Positions 45,441 to 55,998 of a DNA stretch of 64,000 nt are shown in pieces; position 1 is the stretch's first letter, and each line of letters opens with the position of its first letter. The DNA is from Symsagittifera roscoffensis (taxonomy: Eukaryota > Xenacoelomorpha > Acoela > Convolutidae). The notes beneath the pieces are model-generated. The model saw only the letters and a list, made by a program, of their open reading frames with translations, had not been told where the DNA came from and made no database searches. The stretch covers positions 35,211,807 through 35,275,806 of the forward strand of contig NC_087065.1 of NCBI RefSeq assembly GCF_963678635.1, given 5' to 3'. The position numbers and the translations under genes are program-made.

Positions 45441-46102
45441 TGCTGTTAATCAGGTGCAGGACAAGTCAAGGAAACAAGCAGCACGGAATCAGAGCAACAA
45501 GAGAGGACTGGGGTGTTCTCAAGTTGGTCAAACGGGTATCGTTAAAATCCACATTACATTATAGGAGATATGTGTAAAATTGGATAAGTGGAACCCCACT
45601 GTTTTGAGGAACGTTTTTACTCAAGCAGGCCTGGAAACAGGTTCTACGGTTTTCTCTCAAGAGGATCAGCACCCGGCGCTTCAGGTAATTTTCGGCTTAA
45701 GAGGGGGGCTAAAGAGGGGGAGGTTAAAAGGGGGGCTGGTTAGGTTGGAGGTTGGCGGTTGTAATGTGCCATTCTGCCAGATTGGCACAGCGCAACCTTC
45801 CGGCGGGACAGAAAAAGACGACTAAAGGCCTAAGTAACAAAAAAGTGCTTCGAAAGAGGGTCGAAATATTCCGGAAGTTTAAATTTTTTAAATTTCGATT
45901 GACGGGCAAGTATTTCTCAGAAATACAAAAAGACGGCCATTTTGACGAAAAAGAACGAAAAAACAGAACAACGACAAATATAGTGAAAAACAGTCGCACG
46001 AGAAAAACGAAGCCTCTTATCGTGGCGATCACACGCGATAAGACCGATAGCAGAGAGAAACAGTGAGAAAGGAGGCTTCAGTGGGGAAGGAATATTCCAC
46101 GG

Positions 46103-46171
46103 AAGCCTCCCGTGCCACAAACTGGGAGAGATAACAGCGTTATCTCGAGAAGAACACGGGAGCGGAGGCTT
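46103..46171 (+). repeat. nested inverted repeat (hairpin)
   Basis: The inner perfect 8-bp stem GAGATAAC-agc-GTTATCTC (46128-46146) is enclosed by outer arms AAGCCTCCCGTG (46103-46114) and CACGGGAG-cgg-AGGCTT (46155-46171). Such a structure in a retroelement leader could be an RNA packaging or priming element, but that is speculation. Confidence 0.65.
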
Positions 46172-47694
46172 GGCCCCCCAGAGACTGTCATATCGAGCCC
46201 TGTTTTTAATAGCAATCACGTACTCTGAGGATCCGACACTCAGCTATGTGGTTGTGTTCGCATGTAAGCGAAAGCTGATCAAAAGTCGTTTGACTGATGG
46301 CCTAAAAATAGTAACTTTTTACTTAGCCCTAAACAGACCAGAAAATCAACTTGCAAGGTCGAGACGGTGAAAAACGAGTAGAATCAAGGTAATTGACGCC
46401 TGCCAGTTGTTAATAGGTACTTTTTCTACCCTCCGTTGCTGTGTAGTATTTGAGCGAATGTTACATAGACGTTTTTATGGCGCTCGTGGGTGGGCCTGTT
46501 AAAGGCATGAGACCATCATGATCAGCAATAGTTTCAGCGACGAACCCTCCGCTCCGGGCGTATGCCCGAGTTAGAGGCCTTAATGACCGTTAGTGTACTA
46601 GGGGGAAGGTGCGTACCCTCTGCCTAGCACTATTTAGCTTTTTAACTTAGTTAACACCGAAAATTCCGGGGGCCGGAGGGTTAGGTGGGAATTCATGAGC
46701 CCGCTTGTCCCAAGGTCCAGGGACCAAAAACAATTAAAGCGAAAGCGTAAAACCAAACAAAAAGAGTGTATAACCAAGAAAAAGCCAAAAATAAAATTAT
46801 TTGAAAACAAAAAAGTACAAAGAAAAACAGTAAAAAATCCAAAAAAGACCAAAAACAGTAAAAAACATAAGGTGACAGTTCATATGTTATTTCCGGACGA
46901 GATGTGATCTGACCTTCCTATTTGTTGTTGTTTCAGATTGATTTATATCATTTCTGATAGAAAGATTGTGTGTTTTGGTGAAGGGTTGGATACCCTCCCT
47001 TGAGTGTAATTTGAGTATTTAAGCACGTTAATGGTGATTTTGCCGGTGGCCGGAGGGTAGAGTGGCAAGCTGACCGACGTGTTCCACACTCAACAAGGAC
47101 ATCAAGGACAACATCCACAACGACTGTTGGGTATCGTTGAAACAATTTTAGTATCGTTCGGGTACTATTTCATCAAAACTTAAGTGGTGGGGGGCAAGAT
47201 TGGCGTGGCCCGATTGTACCCTCCATCGATTACAAATTTCCGAGTTAAGGGTCTTAATTCGGGTATTTTGGTGCAAAGGAGGGTATAGTACTATTCATTA
47301 ACGACTACTAGTAGGTTATTATCCTTAATATATATTACTTATCTCCTAATTAGACCCAAGAAACACCCAAATCTTGTCGAAAATTACTGATTTTCGACAA
47401 ACTATAGACCCCCAAATTTTTGGATATCCGAGCTTTTCCGAACAGCAAAAAGCTTTTTATATAGGGAGTAGCTACGTAGTTCGATCCCCCTGACTAAAGA
47501 AACCGCGTGAGAAAAAACTCAGTAGAAGTTGGAAAAAACGAAATTTTTTCGATCAAAATTTCGATAACTTTCTGAATTTTGTCAATCTGTTTTGGGGATC
47601 GAGTTTTTGAGTTTTTAGAGTTAGAGCAATAAAATTTTTTGTGTTAGGAGCGTGCTAGCATGACGTGCTCGGCTGCCAAAAAAATTCTTGAGTA

Positions 47695-47761
47695 ACCCTC
47701 CGATTAGCTCCGTGGATAGAGCTAACGACTTGAGGATTGGAAAAGGAAGGAATCGGAGGGT
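47695..47761 (+). other. tRNA-like fold, 67 nt
   Basis: A 10-bp closing stem pairs ACCCTCCGAT with ATCGGAGGGT. Inside it a perfect D-arm-like hairpin, TAGCTC-cgtggata-GAGCTA, matches the eukaryotic box-A pattern. There is no recognisable T-arm or box B, so it is not a standard tRNA gene. It may be a tRNA mimic or a tRNA-derived piece in the element's leader. Confidence 0.35.
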
Positions 47762-48249
47762 CCAAATTTGATAGTTATTGGCTAAATTTTTGTCTCCAAA
47801 CCAATTTTGGTCCGGGTTTTTGCATCATTCCAGTGCCGTTCAGGGCTACTACGCTCGTTTCAATTATTTTTAGGCACTTTCAATAGGAATTGCGGAAAAA
47901 GTTTCTCAGAACCTATATAGGTGGTGAAAAAAGGCCATTTGGACAAACACGTTTTTGGCAATTTCTCAAAGACTAGCCAACCGATCGGGATAAATTTGGT
48001 ACCATAAGTCGACGTTTTGGACCATTTTTCCGGACCGCAACCCTCCGTTTTTGGGTTGATAATCTCGGAAAAGAAAAATTTTTTAGAATTTGTTGGTTCG
48101 GAGGGTCCAAATTATAGGTAACCCTCCGAGCGGCAGAAAATTTTATCGAAACACCTTTTTATCCTGCTGGGAAGGTTGACCGTGTCAACCAACCTGGTTT
48201 TAATTAAGTTACAATGCATTCGGAGGCTTTATTGCGGTAAATTAACCCT

Positions 48250-48660
48250 TTTTCCTGATTTTTGCGGAACCCTCCGGAGTTACCCTCCGGAGTGACTTAA
48301 GCCCTTTAACAACCCTCCTTAGTGGAGATTTTTCACGGGACCCTCCGAAGAAGTTGAAACAATCCCCCATAGGACTTTTAGCTTGTTTTGACGCTTTTCG
48401 AAGCTAGTGGAAGACCCTTCTAAGTGAGTTTAAAAAGTTTCGAAAACTTTGGAAGAACCCTCCGAGGTAACCCTCCGGAGCATATTAAGCCTCTAATAGA
48501 CCCTCCTTAGTGAGTGAAGAGGAACCCTCCGAAGTCACTTATGTGGCTAAGGTACCCTCCGAGGTAGCTCTCCGAAGTAGGCTAAGTGTCTTAACAACCC
48601 TCCGAAGTAACCCTCCGGAGTGACTTAAACCTCTTAACAACCCTCCTTGTTAGAAACTTG
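48250..48660 (+). repeat. array of ACCCTCCGNAGT motifs
   Basis: About a dozen copies of ACCCTCCG(A/G)AG(T/G) or ACCCTCCTTAGT occur, often in pairs and separated by 'GACTTAA-CCTCTTAACA' spacers. Larger units such as 'AACCCTCCGAAGTAACCCTC' recur at irregular spacing. Confidence 0.75.
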
Positions 48661-48852
48661 AGGAAACCTTCTGTGGCAATTTGGGAAACGGAAAATATCC
48701 ATTTAATTAGGATCATATTAGGATTTTAGGCGTGCTTATTAGGATCATAAGAGCCCATTTTGACCCGGAAATTCGTGATCAACTTTGGATTCTAGATCGG
48801 GTGTATCAGAAGTACCCGAACCAAAATTTTTTTGATTGTGATTTTGGTTGTG

Positions 48853-49200
48853 TGGTTGCCTTGAGCTACTTAATAGGAAAATCGGGCAATCCGGGAACAA
48901 ATAAAAGAAGACCTCGGTGAGTGTATTAGGCAAAACACACTCACCTGAGAAGAAAAGTTGTTCCCTGCTCTCGTGCACTTGGTGCGTTCCGGGTGTGGGG
49001 GAGCTTTTTCATAGACTTTAGAAATTTTTGATCAGAGGTTGCCTTGAGCTACTTAGTAGGACAGCTCGGGCAATCGCAGAGCACCTAGGAGAAGACCTCG
49101 GTGAGTGTATTAGGCAAATACATACTCACTTGAGAAGACACTGTCCTGAGCTTTGTTCTTTTGGAGTGTTCCGATTGAAGGAAGTCCTTTCTTTAAGACT
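48853..49200 (+). repeat. direct duplication, about 184 bp unit
   Basis: Copies begin near 48853 and 49037 and share GGTTGCCTTGAGCTACTTA, TCGGGCAATC, and AGAAGACCTCGGTGAGTGTA followed by TTAGGCAAA, then ACTCAC-TGAGAAGA. The CTCACTGAG-like halves around 48930 and 49125 can also pair as small hairpins. Confidence 0.75.
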
Positions 49201-49783
49201 AAGCTTTATTTATCTATTCCTGAATCATCACTGCCTTTTACAGAAGATTGTTTGATTTTAACAAAGCAGTGATTTAATAAGAGTGTGGCGGTAAATTGAT
49301 ACTGACGAAAGATCGCTGTCACCTATAGGACATTCTTATCTGGTTATCAATTGTGTTTTGCGTATTGATTATATCTAGTGAAAATTTTGTGATACTGTTA
49401 TACTATACAACGGGACTGAGTTAGCATTATATCAATACTGAGTAGGCCTTGTGTGTAACTTTAGCTGAGTCACTAATATTGTCATTGAGAAATCTAGAAG
49501 ATATTTTTGATATTTACGAAATCGAGTAGGCAGTGTTAAGTAAATCAACCTGAACTTATTTGCGGTACGTGTATATCGCCATTAACTTATACGAATATTG
49601 TTATTTGTTACAAAGTATGCAGCGTAGGACTCGTTAGGATCGACTACTAAGATCCCCAAGCTGAGCAAGGGAAGTACGCGGAAGTTTAGAACTAGGCGTA
49701 GCCAATCTTCGGTTAGCAGCGTTCCAGACGTTTTTGCTGATCACCAATCGACTAAAGGTCAAGCTGATCTTTCAGTGAGCGAA
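49201..49783 (+). other. untranslated leader before gag
   Basis: There is no gene. The gag frame is open upstream from about 49627 but has no ATG before 49784. A non-ATG start or a longer spliced N-terminus cannot be excluded. Confidence 0.45.
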
Positions 49784-51520
49784 ATGAAACTAAGGAGCGA
49801 GAAAAACCTCGATGGTGATCAAGGGCGGAGCGCCGAGGCCGGGCCCGCGAGCGAAACGCTTGTGGACCCCTTTGACGAAGGGGAACGGACGCTTATTCGA
49901 CCCGACTTTGAGCCGAGCGAGGACCTCGAGCGGGAGGAAGTTGAGAGGACGGAGGAGACCTCGGAGCGTTCCGAGGTCGAGCCGCGAGGGGAAGTGTTTT
50001 TCAGGGGAATGTCCAAATCGGAGACCAAGAGTCATAGGTGGAGAAGAGAATTTTCACATCCAGCTAATATCCACTCATCTCTGGCCAAGCAGAGCAACAA
50101 CGCGATAATGTCGAGTATAAGCCCGACTGAAGAACAACCGGGTTCGAAGGCCAAGATAAACTGGAAGTCCTTGCACGATGAGCGCATGGCGTCACTACGA
50201 ACTGAAGGTTTATCTTCCAATTATGACCAACCGGGGATAACCCATCCGGATGTGAACTTCACACCGTGCCCAAGGGGCGACATGAGCAGGAAGGCATCGT
50301 CCGCCTCGCCGACCAGGCCCATGTCAGATGGGATAACGATGGGAGCGTCATCAACGTTCGACAGATTGAACGTTGGGAGCGGTGCGTCATCAAGTACCAG
50401 GCTGCAGCCGCAGTTGACCTCATCTTCTCTGGGGCTAACCCCGCCATTGGGGGCAACTGGCGATATAAGTGACATGTTCGCTGGCGTAATAAATGGTCTG
50501 GATGAACTGAGACGGGACATGACTAAGAGATTAGATCAAGTTGACGAGAGAGCTCACCAGGGTCGAGAGAATTTGAGAGATGAACTAACGCACGTGAGGC
50601 CGCAGGCGATGGTTGATCAGGCTCAATTGATTCGCAACACCGATCAATACCTGGCGGAGAGCCTGGCACAGGCAAACAAGGAGTCAGAGGAAAGAGAGGC
50701 TAGGATGACAATAGAGATCGAGCGATTGTTGAACAATCATGATAATACCTACGCCCATACGATGACTAGCCTGGAAAAAAGGTTAGATGCCAAATCTGAC
50801 TTAATGATGCGGAAGCTTGACGCGATCTTGAATGGGAGCAATTGGGAGGAGCGTTCCAACCCAAGGGAGCGCTCACGCCATGCGAATGATGGAGATGGTA
50901 CGGGCAGCTATGCCAGGGCCCAGCAAAGTTCGAGAACGAACTACGAACCTAGGAATAGGGAGCGGCCAAGGGCAGCCCCGTCGAGGACCGGCTGGACGAA
51001 TCCGGTCCCGCCGGAGGCAGATGCTACTCCGGAGACAAGGTTGCCAACTCTGCCACAAGTCAGTTCAGTGCCAGATCTGACTACAGTCTCACAGGACACA
51101 ACGATGTATGCCTCGATGTTTGAGCCTCTGAATAGATCTCTCGAGACATTCATCACTAAGCTCTCGAAGTCAACCGAGAGAAGAGAGAGGTCAAGAAAGA
51201 CACTGAAAAAGCCGAAGTCGTACAAAGACGAGTCAGACGGCTGCATTGATACTTGGATAGAATTGATGAAAATGCACTTTGAGGAAGAGAGTCTCTCCAA
51301 GAAACAAGAGTGCAGCGCGCTAACAAGCAACCTGGAGGGTACTGCACTAAATTGTGTAATGGCGAAAAGAACCAATGAGAGAGACAGCGCTCGCAAGATA
51401 TTCGACATCCTGCTGAATCGTTTCGGCTCTGGAGTACAAGGGCACCAGGCTATGGTGAAGCTCGAAAAGAGGCGTCAAAGAGATGACGAATCCATAGACA
51501 AATTTTTTGGACGACCTTGA
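49784..51520 (+). pseudogene. gypsy-type element gag, N-terminal and capsid part
   Basis: The first ATG is at 49784; the frame also opens at a GTG nine bases earlier. The N-terminal 230 residues are acidic and Ser/Arg-rich. A helical, heptad-like segment (about residues 235-350) follows, then a disordered Arg/Pro-rich part. Last comes a Ty3/gypsy-type capsid-like region, with 'WIELMKMHFEEE' and 'ALTSNLEGTALNCV' blocks typical of retrotransposon gag. The frame breaks inside a T-run near 51503-51511, after which capsid-like coding continues in the next frame, so this copy cannot make full-length Gag without frameshifting. Confidence 0.75.
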
Positions 51521-52436
51521 ATTGCTTAGGAGGAGAAGCAATCCCGATGAGAAAATATCCGAGCGAAACTTGGCGATTGCTTCAAAGTTCATGGACGGAG
51601 TAAAGAGTGAGGAGTTGAAAACGATGTTGGCCACACACTTCACCCTGTCACTTGACCAGGTACCCACGCCCGATGATTTGCGTATGAAGTCACGCGAGTT
51701 TTTACTCATAAAACCGAGGTGGCAAAACTGTTACAGCAATTATGGTAACTACAGCGGGACAAACAATGGTGCGAACTCCAGTTGGTACAAACCTCGCGAT
51801 GACATGGATAAGAGGAGGTCGTGTGCGAATTGTGGTTCGATGGACCATCACGTTTCCGCGTGTTCTGCATACAAACAGAACATGAAGGCAATAGGCTCTT
51901 TTCTCGACGACGTCGACGCGACCGACGAAGATCACGAAGAGTAAGTCAGAGGGCTCATCATGAAATATGGTCCGAGGTGCTTCTTCTGTAATTTGGAAGG
52001 ACACTTCAAGTCGGATTGCACTCAGTTTTGGGATGCAGTGGCGGACGCGAAACATCCCCGCCACGAAGAGGCGCTTTCGGGTGTCAAGGCCAGTCGAGCA
52101 CGTCTGATGAACGAGGCCGAGTCTCGGAGAAAGGAGACGATACCAAGCACCTTTACGACTAAGAAGGTAAAGACACTGCCTGACGAGGTGGTAGCCTCGA
52201 ACCTGGAGACAGAGTCGGCTAGCCCACTCAAGGTGGATTACGGTCTGGCGGCAAGGACAGCGTTGCAAAATGTCAAACAGGAGCTAGCCACGAAAGAAGT
52301 GGAGCAATGGGTAAGGTCGGAACTGAAGAGCACAGATCTTTGGGAAAATTTTAATATTCTGTGTAAAACGACGGAAAAAGAAGACAAAGAGGAACCCAGG
52401 AAGCAGGGACTAAAACTGAACGTTATATCTGGTTGA
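51512..52436 (+). pseudogene. gag C-terminal part with two CCHC zinc knuckles
   Basis: This continues the capsid from the frame break. A first knuckle (CANCGSMDHHVSAC, C-x2-C-x4-H-x4-C) lies near 51826-51867. An in-frame TAA at 51942-51944 follows, then a second knuckle in the same frame near 51981-52022 (CFFCNLEGHFKSDC). The frame runs on through a Lys/Glu-rich region to an in-frame TGA at 52434-52436. Zinc knuckles bind the element's RNA. Since protease coding follows in the same frame, the TGA could be a gag-pol readthrough stop, whereas the TAA between the knuckles looks like a lesion. Confidence 0.75.
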
Positions 52437-53132
52437 ACTTTCGGCATGACGAAGGAAGGGACGAAGATAATGTCCATCATCTCAGTCGCAGGACACCAGG
52501 TGGTCAAGAACTTGAGTGAACCATCCGAGATTACGCTAATCCACCTGGACATTTGTGCAGACTACCTGAGGGAGAAAGATCCCAAACCGGACTCCAGGGC
52601 AGTGCGAGCGCTGCTCACGACAGGAGGTCCGAGGCTGATGAGAGTGGATGGACATTACATCGAAGTCCATGGCCCATACCCGATTCTAATGAATGTGGAT
52701 GGCATCAATATCTACACAAAAGCTCACGTAACTGATGCGAGTGATCAGATTGGCCGGATATACATTGGTCAAGAGGAGCTGAAGGTTAGACGAATCGGAC
52801 ATAATGCCATGCTTGAACAAGATGCGGTGCACATAGGTTGCGAGGCCGACCTGGCCGCACACGTGCTGGACATGCAAGGCAGAGAACTTTCAGTAAAGGG
52901 ACTGCTAGATACGGGAGCAATGGTTAGCGTCATGCCAGTCAAAACTTGGACCGACATGGGTTTCGAGAGGTCGGATCTCATACCGACAAACACCAGGTTG
53001 GCAGCTGACAATCAGGAAGCGATCTATGTGACTGGACGAACCCCGATCATTTCACTGCAGCTTGGAGGAAGACATCTTTGGATGAGCTTCCTAGTAGTGG
53101 AGATTTTGGACGAATCCGATCAGTTATCTTAG
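52437..53132 (+). pseudogene. gypsy-type aspartic protease region
   Basis: The frame is the same as the preceding gag segment. A spacer of about 150 residues leads to GLLDTGAMVSVMP (near 52903-52941), the D-T-G active site of retropepsins, which process the polyprotein. A flap-like and C-terminal part follow. A frame break near 53120-53135 interrupts the usual 'LGRDF' end of the protease, which continues in the next frame. Confidence 0.8.
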
Positions 53133-54379
53133 GGAGGGACTTCGTACGCAACTTTGATGTCACGATCGATCTCAATTACGGGTTGATTAGGATCAAGGAT
53201 CCTGAGAGAAAGTATGAAAAGAAACCCCTTGATAAGATCTTAATTAATCAGGCCAAGGTGCCAATTTTTCTGGATCGAAAAGTTAAGTTGAAACCAAACC
53301 AAGCCGTAAAAGCGTTGTTTAGGATGAGGAACTTGAATGAACTCAGCAATGACAGACAGGTGTTTCTGGTACCAAATCCAAACAGTAAAAGCTCGGCTAT
53401 TTTAAAAAGAAGCTTCTCACTCACTCAGAGCGGACTGTGTGTGAGTGTGTTGTTGAACACAGAAGCAACAACAGTGACAATACAGAGGGGGAAGAAACTT
53501 GGCTATGCTTTGCCTCTGAACACAGACTTTCAGAGTGTGGAGAACTTGAAAAAGTTTGATGTAACTAAATATTCCTTGCATGCGAACCAAGAATGTATAT
53601 TGAAGAGAGTAAATGAAATGAAATCTTCTCGGAAATTGTTTTCAATGAAGTCGGAGACAGATGATGGGTTGTCTAGTTGTTCCAACTTTCCCGAGAGGCC
53701 GACAGAAACAGAGTTAGCAGCAAATAAACCGGTCCTACCTGAGATAGAACATTTGAAGGGTAAAATATCAGACAAGGAACTAGATTCGCTCAGGGCGGTG
53801 CTAAGTCGGAACGCAGACGTTTTTTCGAAACATAAGGCCGACATAGATTGCTTTAATTTTGTAGAACACGAGATTGAGATAGATGAGGGCTCGGTACCTC
53901 ATGGGGAAGGGGCGAGAAGAATGACCCCTCACAAGTCAGAAGCGTGCAGGAAGGAAATCGAGATGTTAATGGAGTATGACATGAGCGAGCCGTCGAAGTC
54001 CCCGTGGGCTTGTGGCGTGGTCATTGCGAAAAAGAAAGGTGGGCAACTCAGGTTTTGTTGTGATTTCCGTTACCTGAACGCAGTGACTATAAAGGACGCA
54101 TACCCGATTCCCCGCATCGATGAGAGCCTATCCAAGCTGGGAGACGCGAAGTTCTTCACGACGTTAGATTTGGGCTCTGCGTTCTGGCAAGTGCCACTCC
54201 GAAAGCAAGATCGTGAAAAAACGGGCTTCGCGTGCGAGCTGGGATTGTTCCAGTGGAAGAGGATGCCGTTCGGATTGTGCAACGCGACGGCCACATTCCA
54301 GCGACTGATGGCCCAGGCACTCACGAGCGTGACTAAGAAATACGGAATCTCATCATATGTTATGTCGATGATGTCGTGA
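53118..54379 (+). pseudogene. gypsy-type reverse transcriptase, N-terminal part
   Basis: The frame begins with the end of the protease (ILGRDFVRNFDVTID) and a long connector. RT motifs follow: SPWACGVVIAKKK, RFCCDFRYLNAVT, then DAYPIPRIDESLSKL, the first catalytic Asp in TTLDLGSAFWQVPL, and RMPFGLCNATATFQ. The frame ends at a stop just after a shift near 54350. The YVDD motif is encoded in the neighbouring frame, so the catalytic core is split. Confidence 0.85.
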
Positions 54380-54624
54380 TTGCAACACCAACCTTAGAGG
54401 ACCACATAGAGAGGTTGGATGAGGTGTTTACTTGCATGAAGCAGGCGGGTCTGAAATGTAAACCCTCTAAGTGTGAAATCCTCAGAGACTCCATAAAGTA
54501 TCTGGACCGCTCGGTGGATAAGCATGGAGTGAGACCAGATCCTGAAGCGGTCGAAGCTTTGTTGACCTGGAAGGCACCTAAAACAGATAAACAACTGATG
54601 AGTTTTTTGGCATTTGCTAATTAG
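54355..54624 (+). pseudogene. reverse transcriptase, YVDD and thumb part
   Basis: The segment begins with YVDDVVIA, carrying the two catalytic Asp residues. The thumb block follows: KPSKCEILRDSIKYL, then GVRPDPEAVEA. It ends at an in-frame TAG (54622-54624) in the FAN-YREF block where family members read through. RNase H coding resumes in the same frame directly after. Confidence 0.85.
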
Positions 54625-55497
54625 TATCGAGAATTCATCAAGAGGTATGCTGACAAAATATACCCCATGCAGCGGTTGATGAGAAACAAGGGCAAAAAGT
54701 TCACTTGGACTGATGAGGCACAAGTTTCATTTGAGAACATCAAACGTGAACTTTGCGAGGCACCGGTCCTCGGCATGCCAACAGAGAAGGGGATGTTCGT
54801 GCTGGACACGGATTCATCGGTGGTTGCGAAATCGGGCATACTTCACCAGGAGCAGGAGTGGAACGGGAGAACGGTTCTCCGTCCGATAGCCTACGGGAGA
54901 AAGGTCCTGAGTGATACTGAGATGAAGTACGACGCACCGAAAGCGGAGATGTTCGCGGTGATCACTTTCGTGGAAAAATACAGGGCCTACTCGGGGAGTG
55001 CTCCCTTCAAGTTACGTGTGGATAATCGTGCCCTTGCCTGGCTGAAAACCTATTCGATGGACCAAAGTTATATTGGTCGTTGGATCGTGCGCCTAGATGG
55101 ATACCACATGATCATAGAGCACCGTACCCGTGATAAGCACCAGAACGCAGATAGCCTCAGTAAAAAGACAGAATTCTATGAGCGCCTCGAGGAGAAGCAG
55201 GCTAACCAATCGGAAACCAAAGACGGGTTTTCATTTCTGGACAAGGGAACCTACGACAAACTGCCACTAACTAGATGGTTAGACAAGTCAGGGCATCCTA
55301 TACTCGGAGACCCTGACCTTCCAGTGGAGACGGCCGCGGAGATAAAAGTTTTAGCCAGGGGCCGAGCCCGTTCCGCTGGATCTGCTAGTCCGATCCAATT
55401 TGGTACAGCAAGAACTTACCAGGCTGGGTATAAACAGCATAGCTCTATTGAACAGGACGGTGAACGTGGCACCGGATGTCATGGAGAAGCTTCGTGA
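54625..55497 (+). pseudogene. gypsy-type RNase H
   Basis: After the stop the frame gives the RT-RNase H connection and a Ty3-type RNase H with all four acidic positions: D in VLDTDSSV, E in APKAEMFAV, D in LRVDNRALAWL and D in HQNADSLSK. RNase H removes the RNA template during replication. Around 55350-55400 meaningful coding moves to another frame, so the last 40 or so codons of this frame are out-of-frame sequence. Confidence 0.85.
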
Positions 55498-55918
55498 CTT
55501 GTTGGACAGGGAAGTGGTTAGGCATGATCGTGAGTGGATGGAGACCATGAGGCGGTTGACTGTCACTGAGAAAACAGAGAAGAGGCCAGTGTCCATTCCC
55601 AGCCGAGGTGTTGAACGGGATTGCAGATCGATAGTCAACCAGCTGGTGAGCTTAATGCCGAAGGAGGTCTTGTTGAGAACTTCGTTCACTGAACATGGGA
55701 CACTGAATCAGAGGCAAGCCACTGAAGAAGTCAGGGTCAAGTCAAAATCTAGCTTCACGAGGAAAGTGCATTTCATGGATGCAAGAGAAGAACACGAGCC
55801 GAGCTCATATTGTTCGTCCGGGGACGAGACAATGTCCGTGGAGTCTGATACCTTCGAGCCCGTCAAGGAAGACTTGTCCGAGGAGTCTGACACCTTTGAG
55901 CCCGTACAGGACGACTAG
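55350..55918 (+). pseudogene. pol linker between RNase H and integrase
   Basis: This frame carries the linker, with LLVRSNLVQQELTRLGINSI and then a charged stretch ending in two near-identical ESDTFEPV repeats. It stops at TAG 55916-55918. The part 55919-55998 continues in yet another frame. I recognise no domain. The repeated acidic motif suggests a flexible spacer. Confidence 0.6.
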
Positions 55919-55998
55919 TCCGGGGAGAGGTTGTTTAGACAACTGAGGGATAGAATGTTCCGGGGGAGTCGGATTCGAGGCAACCGAGGGACAGAGTT

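Larger units (their letters stand above)
45441..48249 (+). other. repeat-rich non-coding leader region of the gypsy-type element
   Basis: No gene is supported in this stretch, whose composition matches the element downstream. Notable sub-features are a nested inverted repeat (46103-46171), a diverged leader/LTR-like segment (46455-46650) and a tRNA-like fold (47695-47761). The phrase 'GGAGGGT' or 'ACCCTCC' recurs many times. The 5' LTR should lie here, but no second LTR is in the window to define its ends, and I could not identify a primer-binding site. Confidence 0.4.
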
